A stretch of 64,000 bases of DNA from an uncultured Bacteroidia bacterium. Its GTDB lineage: Bacteria; Bacteroidota; Bacteroidia; Bacteroidales; CAJPTX01. Below, piece after piece: positions 34,746 through 42,183 of the stretch. Below the pieces are notes generated by a model. That model ran no database searches, was not told where the DNA came from, and saw nothing but the letters and a program-made list of their open reading frames with translations. The position numbers and the translations under genes were made by a program. The stretch is from contig CALHSW010000054.1 of the NCBI GenBank assembly GCA_938038735.1, forward strand, positions 1-64,000, given 5' to 3'. Within the stretch, counting starts at the first letter, position 1; the number at the start of each line of letters is the position of its first letter.

Positions 34746-35709
34746 AAAATTTCCATTGACTAGTCTATCGTGACATGGTTTCAGCCGCAACGCCCCCATA
34801 AACACGCACGTTCCATGTAAGGATTTGGCAGACGGGCGGAGCTGCATGGCGGCAAAAATTCATGCGGGGGCGAGAAGCCTCTATGCAGCCAGAATCCCAC
34901 ATCGAGCCAGCGTATCAACGCGCTGCGCCCTTCGGCAAGGGGGCTGGAAGGGCGATTGGAGGGGAAGAGCGGGGAGGTGCTGACACCAATTTTCCGACAA
35001 AATGGCCGTAAAATCGGGATACAGTAATAACCTTCTCACTACTAGCCACTACCCTTCCACCCTCTTCGGTTCAAATTCGCATCAAATTCGGATTTCTCCG
35101 GAGAAATCCGAATTTGATGCGAAGGGGGTGGTAAAAGGGTGTAACCCGTAGGGGGGCTATCCCACTCTTGGATTGCCATTTAGAATTCTATTTCTACATA
35201 ACGTAGGACTCACACTGAACCGCCCAAAACGGTACAGCGCAAAAGCGCGACAGGCTCCACGGCTTCCACCGGCCGATGGGCGGGGAAAGACGATGTGAGG
35301 TGCGCCAAAGACGTTTCGGGGTGTCGGGCGCCCAGACTCTTTGCCGCACGAACGCTTAGGTGTATGCGCTCGCCCCTCCCTTCATTCCCCAACGCCAAAC
35401 GGCGTACGCAGTCCCCTTGCCTTGCGATTGCGCACCCGCGATGCCGTGGCGGGCAGACCGAGAACGAATTGTCCATTCGCAGCTGTTATCACAGGGTGGC
35501 GCGGACCAACATACGCCACCGGCTAGCTTGTGTGAACGCTGCTAAGGGTGTAAGGGATTTTGACCGCATCGCGCCGACTAAAAGCAAAGCGGGGGAGGCG
35601 CAATGGGGATGGCCCCAGCGCAGCCTTTCTGGTGTGACCTACCGCAAAGGGGCAGCGCACACTCTGAAACCGCACGCATCCCGGCTGGCACGATGGTGCG
35701 AACAGACAA
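34746..35709. other. Gene-poor kilobase with palindrome
   Basis: About 960 bases. Contains the second palindrome copy (35076-35123), short inverted repeats at 34841-34847/34883-34889 and 34926-34932/34948-34954, and a 19-base stretch (35219-35237) matching 7253-7271 with two differences. Open frames at 35210-35476 (minus) and 35295-35972 (plus) have no family signature; the plus one runs antisense through the DUF4295 gene. I call no gene here. Confidence 0.5.
35076..35123. repeat. 48-bp perfect palindrome, copy 2
   Basis: Bases 35076-35099 pair with 35100-35123 without loop or mismatch, and this whole core is identical to the inner 48 bases of the palindrome at 7440-7495. The three bases outside on the left are AAA here and CCC in copy 1, so copy 1 has longer arms. 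The right flank is the same in both (GAAGGGGGT). Confidence 0.9.
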
Positions 35710-35743
35710 AGAGGGCTACAGAACCACCGTTCCGTAACCCTCT
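35705..35743 (-). terminator. Terminator of the rpmB-rpmG-DUF4295 operon
   Basis: Arms 35710-35723 and 35730-35743. On the minus strand all 14 positions pair, two of them as G-U wobbles (they are mismatches on the plus strand), with a six-base loop, followed by TTTGTCTG. This strand asymmetry supports a minus-strand RNA hairpin, 44 bases after the DUF4295 stop. Confidence 0.75.
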
Positions 35744-35786
35744 AGATATCAACCATGCGCCGCCTAGGGCGCAGCAATCTCAACTT

Positions 35787-35945
35787 CTACTCCGCGTCCT
35801 TGAAGTAGTTTTTCACCTCGGCATTAAGCACCATCTCCTCCTTGAAGATGTAGGCGCCCGTCTTAGGCGACTTTGCCACTTTAATGCACTTTGTCTGCGT
35901 TCTGCCCGCCCCCGTCTGCAGGGTAGCTACTGCCTTCTTTGCCAT
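35787..35945 (-). CDS. DUF4295 family small basic protein
   Basis: A 52-residue Lys-rich protein read from the minus strand: MAKKAVATLQTGAGRTQTK, then CIKVAKSPKTGAYIFKEEM and VLNAEVKNYFKDAE. It matches the Bacteroidota DUF4295 family, always found after rpmB and rpmG, and presumably ribosome-associated given its charge and position; the function is not established. It lies 41 bases after rpmG. In many relatives ftsY follows; here a terminator and gene-poor DNA follow instead. Confidence 0.9.
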   Translation of the reverse strand: MAKKAVATLQTGAGRTQTKCIKVAKSPKTGAYIFKEEMVLNAEVKNYFKDAE

Positions 35946-35986
35946 TTCGTAATACTCCTAATTGATAAGTAAGCCCTCGCCCCTGG

Positions 35987-36175
35987 CTACTTGATTTCGC
36001 GGTGCACCGTCACCCGCTTGAGGTACGGGTTGTACTTGCGGCGCTCCAGGCGATCCGGCGTGTTCTTCTTATTCTTTGTAGTAATGTAGCGCGAGATACC
36101 TGGCACGCCAGACTCCTTCTGCTCCGTGCACTCCAGGATAACCTGCACCCGTACGTCCTTACCTTTCTTTGACAT
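35987..36175 (-). CDS. rpmG: 50S ribosomal protein L33
   Basis: 62-residue L33. MSKKGKDVRVQVILECTEQK and the ending NPYLKRVTVHREIK are typical of the Bacteroidota form. It has only one Cys (C16) and so lacks the two CxxC zinc knuckles of the zinc-containing L33 type. It follows rpmB by 25 bases. Confidence 0.96.
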   Translation of the reverse strand: MSKKGKDVRVQVILECTEQKESGVPGISRYITTKNKKNTPDRLERRKYNPYLKRVTVHREIK

Positions 36176-36200
36176 CGCTCTGCCTCCGTCGTGTTACTGC

Positions 36201-36440
36201 TTAAATCTCAATGAACCCTTTGGCCTGCGCCTTGCGCAGGGCGGCCTCGAGCCCGACCTTATCTATCGTACGCATCCCTGCGGTCGATACCTTCAGCGTT
36301 ATCCAGCGATCCTCGCTCGCGAGATAGTACCTTTTCATACGTAGGTTCGGCGCGAACGTACGCTTGGTGCGCCGCTTGGAGTGCGACACATTATTGCCCT
36401 TCTGCACCCGCCGCCCCGTAATCTGACAAACCTTAGACAT
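36201..36440 (-). CDS. rpmB: 50S ribosomal protein L28
   Basis: 79-residue L28 with the conserved start MSKVCQITGRRVQKGNNVSH, the SKRRTKRTFAPNL basic region and the C-terminal KVSTAGMRTIDKVGL. First gene of rpmB-rpmG-DUF4295; the promoter lies 37 bases upstream. No zinc CxxC motif. Confidence 0.97.
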   Translation of the reverse strand: MSKVCQITGRRVQKGNNVSHSKRRTKRTFAPNLRMKRYYLASEDRWITLKVSTAGMRTIDKVGLEAALRKAQAKGFIEI

Positions 36441-36477
36441 CTACTTCGTCCTCCCTATTTCATTCCAAAACACCCCG

Positions 36478-36509
36478 CAAAGGTACAACTTTTTCGTAAG
36501 TCTACCAAA
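36478..36509 (-). promoter_or_regulatory. Promoter of the rpmB operon
   Basis: Minus strand TTTG (36506-36509), 20 bases, TACCTTTG (36478-36485), 37 bases before rpmB. Among the best consensus matches in the window. Confidence 0.8.
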
Positions 36510-36593
36510 CGATGCTAATAAATTGCACTTCAATTTAGGACTTAGGCCATGTAGCCACTAGGCGCTCGGGCCGATGGGCATGGATGGCACCGC

Positions 36594-37739
36594 TCAATCT
36601 CCTTCCCCTGCCACCCGGCGGCCAAAATGCAGCGAGTTACCCTGATTGCCAACGGCAACGCGGCAGCCCAACGCCGCGATACGCGCGGAGAGCGAGGCAA
36701 GCGAATCGTCCTCCGCATTGGCAGCCAAGGGCTTGCGGTCGTAGAGCGAGTAGTCATCCTGCCGCCCCTGCGGGGTGATATTGGGCATGATTACATTAGC
36801 GCCCGCAGCGATGGCCCGCTCCCGCCCATCGGCCACGATGGCCTGCAGGGCCGTGGTTGCAGCGATATTAATGTCGGGCATAAGGAGCCGCAGCACCGCC
36901 ACCATAGCGATGGAGACCCTCAACCGCACGTCCATAGGCCACAGCTCGTCGCGCCGCGCCCATAGGGGCGTTTGCGGATGGGGGAGGTATGGGCCCATGC
37001 CCACCATGTCAACATCGACGCTGCGCAGCCAAAGGAGGTCGTTGGCTAGGTCCTGCAATGTCTGCCCAGGGATTCCAATCATCACCCCGCTCCCCACGTG
37101 GTAGCCACAGGCACGCAGCGCGGCAATCGCCGCGAGGCGGGCATCAAAAGCGTGTAGGCCATCACAGGGGTGCAGCGTGGCGTAGAGCGCAGGGCTAGCG
37201 GTTTCTATGCGTAGCAAGTAGCGCATGGCGCCCGCGGCGCGCCAACGCTGGTAGGTGGTCTGCTCCTGCTCCCCCAGCGAGAGGGTGATGCCCAGCTCGC
37301 CGTTCGTGGCATCAGCTATTCTATAGAGGAGGGCCTCGATACGATCGACAAACGCTGGCGACACGTCCTCCCCCGCCTGCAACGCGAGGCTTGCGTAGCC
37401 ATTGCGGTGCGCGAAGCGGGCAGCACTCACCACATCCTCGTCGGTTATGGTGTATCGATACACCGCTTGATTCTCACGCCGGATGCCGCAGTAGAAACAG
37501 TTTTTACGGCACCGATTGCCCATCTCTATCAGCCCACGGAGATACACATTTGGCCCCACGGTGGCCATGCGCCCCCCCTGCGCCGCGCTGCACAGCACCG
37601 CAAAATCATCCCCCTCCGCCGCGAGCAACCCCGAAAGGTCGTTAACAGAGGGGACGATTCCAGCGCGCATAGCGCTGACTATATCCTCAATCCTCGCCCC
37701 TTCGTAGTTCCGTTTCACTCTTACTGTATGCTTACCCAT
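36594..37739 (-). CDS. hydE: [FeFe]-hydrogenase maturation radical SAM protein HydE
   Basis: Radical SAM enzyme that helps build the H-cluster of [FeFe]-hydrogenase. 381 residues, with the 4Fe-4S motif C77-x3-C81-x2-C84 (GNRCRKNCFYCGIR), the ALQAGEDVS region, the GSGVMIGIPGQT motif and MVGMGPYLPHPQTPL, all typical of HydE; a BioB/PylB/ThiH identity is less likely given these. HydF, HydG and the hydrogenase itself are not in the window, so they must lie elsewhere. It is transcribed away from cyuA across a 117-base divergent gap. Confidence 0.92.
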   Translation of the reverse strand: MGKHTVRVKRNYEGARIEDIVSAMRAGIVPSVNDLSGLLAAEGDDFAVLCSAAQGGRMATVGPNVYLRGLIEMGNRCRKNCFYCGIRRENQAVYRYTITDEDVVSAARFAHRNGYASLALQAGEDVSPAFVDRIEALLYRIADATNGELGITLSLGEQEQTTYQRWRAAGAMRYLLRIETASPALYATLHPCDGLHAFDARLAAIAALRACGYHVGSGVMIGIPGQTLQDLANDLLWLRSVDVDMVGMGPYLPHPQTPLWARRDELWPMDVRLRVSIAMVAVLRLLMPDINIAATTALQAIVADGRERAIAAGANVIMPNITPQGRQDDYSLYDRKPLAANAEDDSLASLSARIAALGCRVAVGNQGNSLHFGRRVAGEGD

Positions 37740-37770
37740 TGAAAAACGTAACGACTGCCTAGTTGTTGAG

Positions 37771-37805
37771 TTGATACTCTACGTAACAACTTTTTAGTAC
37801 ATTTG
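37771..37805 (+). promoter_or_regulatory. Promoter of the desulfidase gene
   Basis: TTG (37771-37773), then TACATTTG (37798-37805), 51 bases before the ATG at 37857. Spacing (24) is longer than in other promoters here. Confidence 0.5.
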
Positions 37806-37856
37806 CGTCAAGAGAAATCTCGTAGAGTAAGGGGTCAAATTAAATGGCAACGGGCG

Positions 37857-39164
37857 ATGGATAAACAGGAGCGTTCAATATACATATCGTTACTACGACG
37901 CGAGGTGGTACCCGCGCTGGGCTGCACAGAACCCATTGCCGTAACGCTTGCGGTGGCCAACGCGCGCGAGGCGCTGGGGGCGCCCGTGGCGCGGGTAAGC
38001 ACCATGATGAGTGCCAACATCTACAAGAATGGCATGGGGGTAGGCATACCCGGGACGGGGAAAACGGGCCTGCCGCTCGCCGCGGCACTCGGGGTGGTAA
38101 CGGGAGACCCCCGCCGCGGGCTGGAACTGCTCGAGAACGTTACGCCCGCCGACGTTGAGAGGGCTCAGGAGCTTATCGCGTCGGGAGGGGTTGAAGTTGG
38201 CATAGCGCATGACGTTGAGAAGCTGTACGTGCAGGCCACGGTGCACTCGGATTCGGGCGCGACCGCGCAGTGCACCATACGGCATGAGCACTCGCACGTG
38301 AGCGAAATCACTAAAAATGGGGTCGTTGTCTATAGCGACACGCCAAAATCGGATGGAGACGAAAAAACGGCACCTACAGCGGAAACGGTTAGCGCACGCG
38401 ACATAACCGTAAAGGGGATATACGATTTCGCCACCACCGCGCCGCTAGAGGAAATTGATTTCATCCTGGAGACGGCGCGCATGAATAGCGCAATCGCCCG
38501 GGAGGGCCTAAGCAGGGAGTACGGGCTGCAGGTGGGGAAGAAGATGCGGGAGCAGGTGGAGAAAGGGCTGCTCGCCGACGATTTGCTCGTGCGGGCCATG
38601 ACGGTTACAGCCGCCGCGAGCGATGCACGCATGGCGGGGTGCACCATACCGGTTATGAGTAACTCCGGCAGCGGGAACCAGGGCATAACGGCCACGCTGC
38701 CCGTGGTGGTCACGGCGGAGAGGGTCAACGCCTCTGAGGAGCAGCTCGCACGGGCACTCACCATCGCGCACCTTGTGGCAATCCACATAAAGGGATACCT
38801 CGGGCGCCTCTCGGCGCTGTGCGGCTGCGTAGTGGCCTCCTCGGGCGCAGGGTGCGGGGTGGCCTACCTGCTGGGGGGAGGCTACAAGGAGATTTGCGCC
38901 ACCATTAAGAATATGGTGGGCAACGTGACGGGCATGGTGTGCGACGGCGCCAAGGTGGGCTGCGCGCTCAAGGTGAGTTCTGGCGTATGCTCCGCCATGC
39001 AGTCGGCGTTCCTCGCCAAGGAGGACATCTGCATATCGTCAAATGATGGGATCATCGATGACGACATCGAACGAACGATCCAAAATCTTGGGCGGGTGGG
39101 GTGCGATGGGATGGTGCAGACCGATGACCTTTTACTGGACATTATGACCGCTAAGGGTATTTAG
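37857..39164 (+). CDS. L-cysteine desulfidase / L-serine dehydratase-like protein (UPF0597, CyuA)
   Basis: A 435-residue cytoplasmic Fe-S enzyme of the UPF0597/YhaM family, known (CyuA) as an anaerobic cysteine desulfidase releasing H2S, pyruvate and ammonia; relatives act on serine. The motif LGCTEPIAVTLA near residue 23, SANIYKNGMGVGIPGTG, the NSGSGNQGI loop and the Cys-rich LCGCVVASSGAGCG region in the C-terminal half are characteristic. The ATG at 37857 starts the family's DKQERSIYISLL; an in-frame TTG at 37803 lies in the promoter box. It is a single gene, divergent from hydE. Confidence 0.88.
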   Translation: MDKQERSIYISLLRREVVPALGCTEPIAVTLAVANAREALGAPVARVSTMMSANIYKNGMGVGIPGTGKTGLPLAAALGVVTGDPRRGLELLENVTPADVERAQELIASGGVEVGIAHDVEKLYVQATVHSDSGATAQCTIRHEHSHVSEITKNGVVVYSDTPKSDGDEKTAPTAETVSARDITVKGIYDFATTAPLEEIDFILETARMNSAIAREGLSREYGLQVGKKMREQVEKGLLADDLLVRAMTVTAAASDARMAGCTIPVMSNSGSGNQGITATLPVVVTAERVNASEEQLARALTIAHLVAIHIKGYLGRLSALCGCVVASSGAGCGVAYLLGGGYKEICATIKNMVGNVTGMVCDGAKVGCALKVSSGVCSAMQSAFLAKEDICISSNDGIIDDDIERTIQNLGRVGCDGMVQTDDLLLDIMTAKGI

Positions 39165-39667
39165 ACAAAGGCCTATCTGCACGACGCAAAATGCCATAAA
39201 AGCACTGACTCCTTTTAATGGAAAGGATGGGATTGACTCCAATCGACGACAGCAGCGAGGGCCTTAGCGCCTCTTCTCCAGAGAAGCCAGAGATTCTATC
39301 GGGACCATCAGGCAGCTTATAGATTGAAAGAGACCAGGAGCCTGGCATTGCCCTTCGCATATGCAGGTTCAATGATGGTTCGCACATGCGCCTAGTCCAT
39401 AGTGCCTTCAATTAGCGCAGTTGAAAAGAGCCTAGCCAATAACCTAGGCCACGATGCCGAAACGGAACGTAGTAATAAATAGTTTTTTCCCCTGTTGCAG
39501 AGGAATAGGAACTGGTATCCGCCAATAGACTTACAACGACACAAAATGGAAGTGAAACAAAGAAAGCCCGCAATCGTAAAAAGCGAAAAATTGTATAGGG
39601 AGTTATTTGCTACGGATTTCATACACAAACAGAAACATCTAATCAACAATATGACATAAACAAGGAA
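39165..39667. other. Intergenic region before the short chemoreceptor
   Basis: About 500 bases. A minus frame at 39151-39411 and a second at 39392-39649 overlap the cyuA stop or each other and show no family signature. A 37-codon plus frame (39546-39659, listed) ends just before the receptor. No clear TAnnTTTG promoter is seen. Confidence 0.4.
39546..39659 (+). CDS. Possible 37-residue protein
   Basis: From ATG 39546 the frame reads MEVKQRKPAIVKSEKLYREL and FATDFIHKQKHLINNMT, then TAA. The composition is basic and helix-like, and it stops nine bases before the receptor start. There is no family match known to me, no promoter, no signal. It may be a short leader peptide or chance. Confidence 0.2.
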   Translation: MEVKQRKPAIVKSEKLYRELFATDFIHKQKHLINNMT

Positions 39668-40777
39668 TTGTTAACAGTGGTAATAGAAACGCCGATCTTT
39701 GTCGCAATAATATACGGCGTATGTAGGTATTTCTTTAAGGGGTCGCTAGTTTTTCGTGTAACGCTGGTGTCCTTGCTATTTGCGCTGTGGTGCGGCATTG
39801 GAACAGCCATTGCGGCCGAATTCAACGATACATACGCATGGGTAGATCCGGTGCTATACACATCGGAAATAGTCCTTGGAGTTGCGCTAGCCCGCTACTA
39901 CGTGATGCTCCTCCGCAAACCGCTGCAGGATGCGATGGTACGGCTGCAGCGGATTAACAGCGGCGAGTTGCGTGAGCAGGAGGGAGAGGAGCTGTACCGC
40001 CTAGGCGAGTTGCAGGTACTGTACGACTCAGTGACAACGCTACAGCGCACCATGCTGCAAATGCTAGGCGACATCCAGAAGAGTGCTGTGCATTTGGAAG
40101 GAATGAGCGGACAGCTGCGTGAGGCCGCGCAAACGCTCTCGACGGGCGCAGCAGAACAGGCCTCAAGCCTGGAAGAGGTGGCGGCCTCGCTGGGGTCAAT
40201 TGCCGAGAGCGCTAACGAAAGCGCCAGCATAGCGCAGCAAACGCGCGATCAGGTGGGCGAAACACGCGGGCAGATGGAGCAGGTTAAGCAGCAGGCAGAG
40301 AGTGCGCTACAGGCGAGTGAACGTATTGAAAAAGAGATATCCGCAATTAACGACATAGCAAATCAAACGAACATACTCGCACTGAATGCAGCCGTAGAGG
40401 CAGCTCGCGCGGGCGATGCGGGGCGGGGATTCGCGGTGGTGGCCGCCGAGGTGCGCAAGCTGGCGGAGAATAGCCGCGCGAAGGCGCAGCGGATTGTAGA
40501 ACTCGCGGGCGACTCGTTGCATTCCGTTCAAGAAACCGATAGCGTGGTGCAGGCCACGGTGCCCAGCCTCATGAAAACGGATTCTTATACCCAAACGATA
40601 CTATCATCAAGCGAAGGGCAGCGGAACCGCATAAACGAGCTAAATGTTGCCGTGGAGCAGGTGAATCAAATCACCCAAGCCAACGCAGCGGCAAGCGATG
40701 AGCTGACGGCGAGCGCCGATGATGTATTTACGCAAAGCCGTAAGCTGCGAGAGGCCGTGGGGTTCTTCAAGGTGTAA
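39668..40777 (+). CDS. Short membrane chemoreceptor-like protein without sensor or HAMP domain
   Basis: About 369 residues. The N-terminus has three hydrophobic helices (about 5-23, 28-48 and 60-78), with a short loop (AEFNDTYAWVD) as the only external part. A coiled-coil then leads to a chemoreceptor signalling domain with DIANQTNILALNAAVEAARA and GFAVVAAEVRKLAENS. No ligand-binding domain and no HAMP are visible, and the end (EAVGFFKV) has no CheR pentapeptide. Start is uncertain: TTG 39668 or GTG 39677; no in-frame ATG exists upstream after the TAG at 39596. It may sense membrane or energy state, by inference. Confidence 0.8.
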   Translation: MLTVVIETPIFVAIIYGVCRYFFKGSLVFRVTLVSLLFALWCGIGTAIAAEFNDTYAWVDPVLYTSEIVLGVALARYYVMLLRKPLQDAMVRLQRINSGELREQEGEELYRLGELQVLYDSVTTLQRTMLQMLGDIQKSAVHLEGMSGQLREAAQTLSTGAAEQASSLEEVAASLGSIAESANESASIAQQTRDQVGETRGQMEQVKQQAESALQASERIEKEISAINDIANQTNILALNAAVEAARAGDAGRGFAVVAAEVRKLAENSRAKAQRIVELAGDSLHSVQETDSVVQATVPSLMKTDSYTQTILSSSEGQRNRINELNVAVEQVNQITQANAAASDELTASADDVFTQSRKLREAVGFFKV

Positions 40778-40968
40778 GGGGGAGCCATTGCATCGCCTAC
40801 CTAAGCGAGAGCAGCCTACGATTCGTATTCGGGCATGCGTGCCGTGATTATTCCCCAATAAGGGAGCTGACAGTGGTGTTCCCAACTACTGCGGCAGCGA
40901 GTCTACAGCATGCGGGCTACTCAAACCGCACCGCAATGCGGTGCATCGGCCATTAATTCTTTTTAGCG

Positions 40969-40976
40969 TACCTTTG
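40969..40976 (+). promoter_or_regulatory. Promoter -7 box of fabD
   Basis: TACCTTTG, 25 bases before the fabD ATG. The -33 region is poor. A 7-bp hairpin (40927-40933 with 40937-40943) lies upstream and may end the receptor transcript. Confidence 0.6.
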
Positions 40977-41001
40977 CCTAAAGAAACTAAATGAAAAGGA
41001 T

Positions 41002-41886
41002 ATGAAGAAAGCATTTGTCTTTCCCGGTCAAGGGGCCCAATTCACGGGTATGGGGAAACCGCTCTACGATGGTTCGGAGCAAGCTCGTGCAATGTTTCAA
41101 AAGGCCAACGCCATTCTAGGGTTTGACATCACGGACGTGATGTTCAATGGTTCGGAGTACGACCTAAAGCAAACCAACGTGACGCAGCCCGCCGTTTTTC
41201 TACATTCCGTGGTGCTAGCCTCCCTATACCCGAACTTTTCGCCCGACATGGTGGCGGGGCATTCGCTAGGGGAGTTCAGCGCCCTGGTGGCGAGTGGCGC
41301 TTTGAGCTTTGAGGATGGGCTCACGCTTGTCTCGAAGCGCGCGCACGCTATGCAAAAGGCATGCGAGAAGAAGCCATCAACGATGGCCGCCATTATTGGG
41401 CTGGACGATGCCACCATCGAGAAGGTGTGCAAGGAAATCGAGGGCATCGTGGTGCCCGCCAACTACAATTGCCCCGGGCAGCTGGTGATTTCTGGCGAGG
41501 TGCACGCCGTGAACGATGCCTGCACGGCGCTAAAGGCCGCGGGGGCAAAACGTGCGCTTCCGCTCAAGGTGGGCGGCGCATTCCATAGCCCCATCATGGA
41601 GCCGGCGCGACAGGAGCTTGCTGAGGCCATAGAGAAAACGCAGTTTAACCAGCCGAAATGCCCCATCTACCAAAACGTGGATGCCAAGCCGCATACCAAT
41701 CCGGATGAGATTAAGAAGAACCTACTGCTGCAACTCACCTCACCGGTGCGCTGGACGCAAATTGTGCAGGCCATGATTGCCGATGGGGCCACGTCATTCG
41801 TGGAGCTTGGCCCGGGCAACGTCCTACAGAACCTCATCAAAAAGACCAACAAGGAGGTTGAGGCGGAGAGCCACCAGGAGCTATAG
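41002..41886 (+). CDS. fabD: Malonyl-CoA:ACP transacylase
   Basis: Loads malonate onto acyl carrier protein for fatty-acid synthesis. 294 residues: FPGQGAQFTGMG at the start, the nucleophile G86-H-S88-L-G90, and the catalytic H195 (AFHSPIM). Glycine-rich and QPAVFLHS-like segments agree with the family. Length is normal. It stands alone, without other fab genes, on the plus strand, with a promoter box before and a strong hairpin after. Confidence 0.96.
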   Translation: MKKAFVFPGQGAQFTGMGKPLYDGSEQARAMFQKANAILGFDITDVMFNGSEYDLKQTNVTQPAVFLHSVVLASLYPNFSPDMVAGHSLGEFSALVASGALSFEDGLTLVSKRAHAMQKACEKKPSTMAAIIGLDDATIEKVCKEIEGIVVPANYNCPGQLVISGEVHAVNDACTALKAAGAKRALPLKVGGAFHSPIMEPARQELAEAIEKTQFNQPKCPIYQNVDAKPHTNPDEIKKNLLLQLTSPVRWTQIVQAMIADGATSFVELGPGNVLQNLIKKTNKEVEAESHQEL

Positions 41887-41956
41887 CCAACACCGAGAGC
41901 TTTCGGGACGTTTTTAGTAATATAGAATAGACGTAACAAAAGCAGAGAGAATTTAG

Positions 41957-42023
41957 AAAGACCCCAATGCCGCAGCACACCATGCTAAGAACTGGGATTG
42001 CTGAGCGCATTGGGGTCTTTTTT
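41957..42023 (+). terminator. Terminator of fabD
   Basis: Arms 41957-41970 and 42007-42020 pair over 14 bp (AAAGACCCCAATGC), with a 36-base interior that can partly pair (CAGCA/TGCTG), followed by TTT. It is larger than the other terminators and lies 70 bases after the stop. Confidence 0.7.
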
Positions 42024-42183
42024 CAAGGAACGAAATACGCAATGCCGCCCTTAAAACATCTACAGACGGACTCGTTGCGATGTACCCAATACAGAACCTT
42101 ACAGATTAGCAAACGCATTTTCACTAATGTTTTCCAACAAACCACGCTTTAACCAAATAACATTTTTCTAATAGCACAGTACA

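Noticed and set aside
35295..35972. 225-codon open frame on the plus strand
   Set aside because: It runs antisense through the clear DUF4295 gene and the operon terminator, has Arg/Cys-rich random composition, no family motif and no promoter.
39151..39411. 86-codon minus-strand frame after the desulfidase gene
   Set aside because: Overlaps the cyuA stop region, no promoter or family signature; possibly a decayed fragment, but I cannot identify one.
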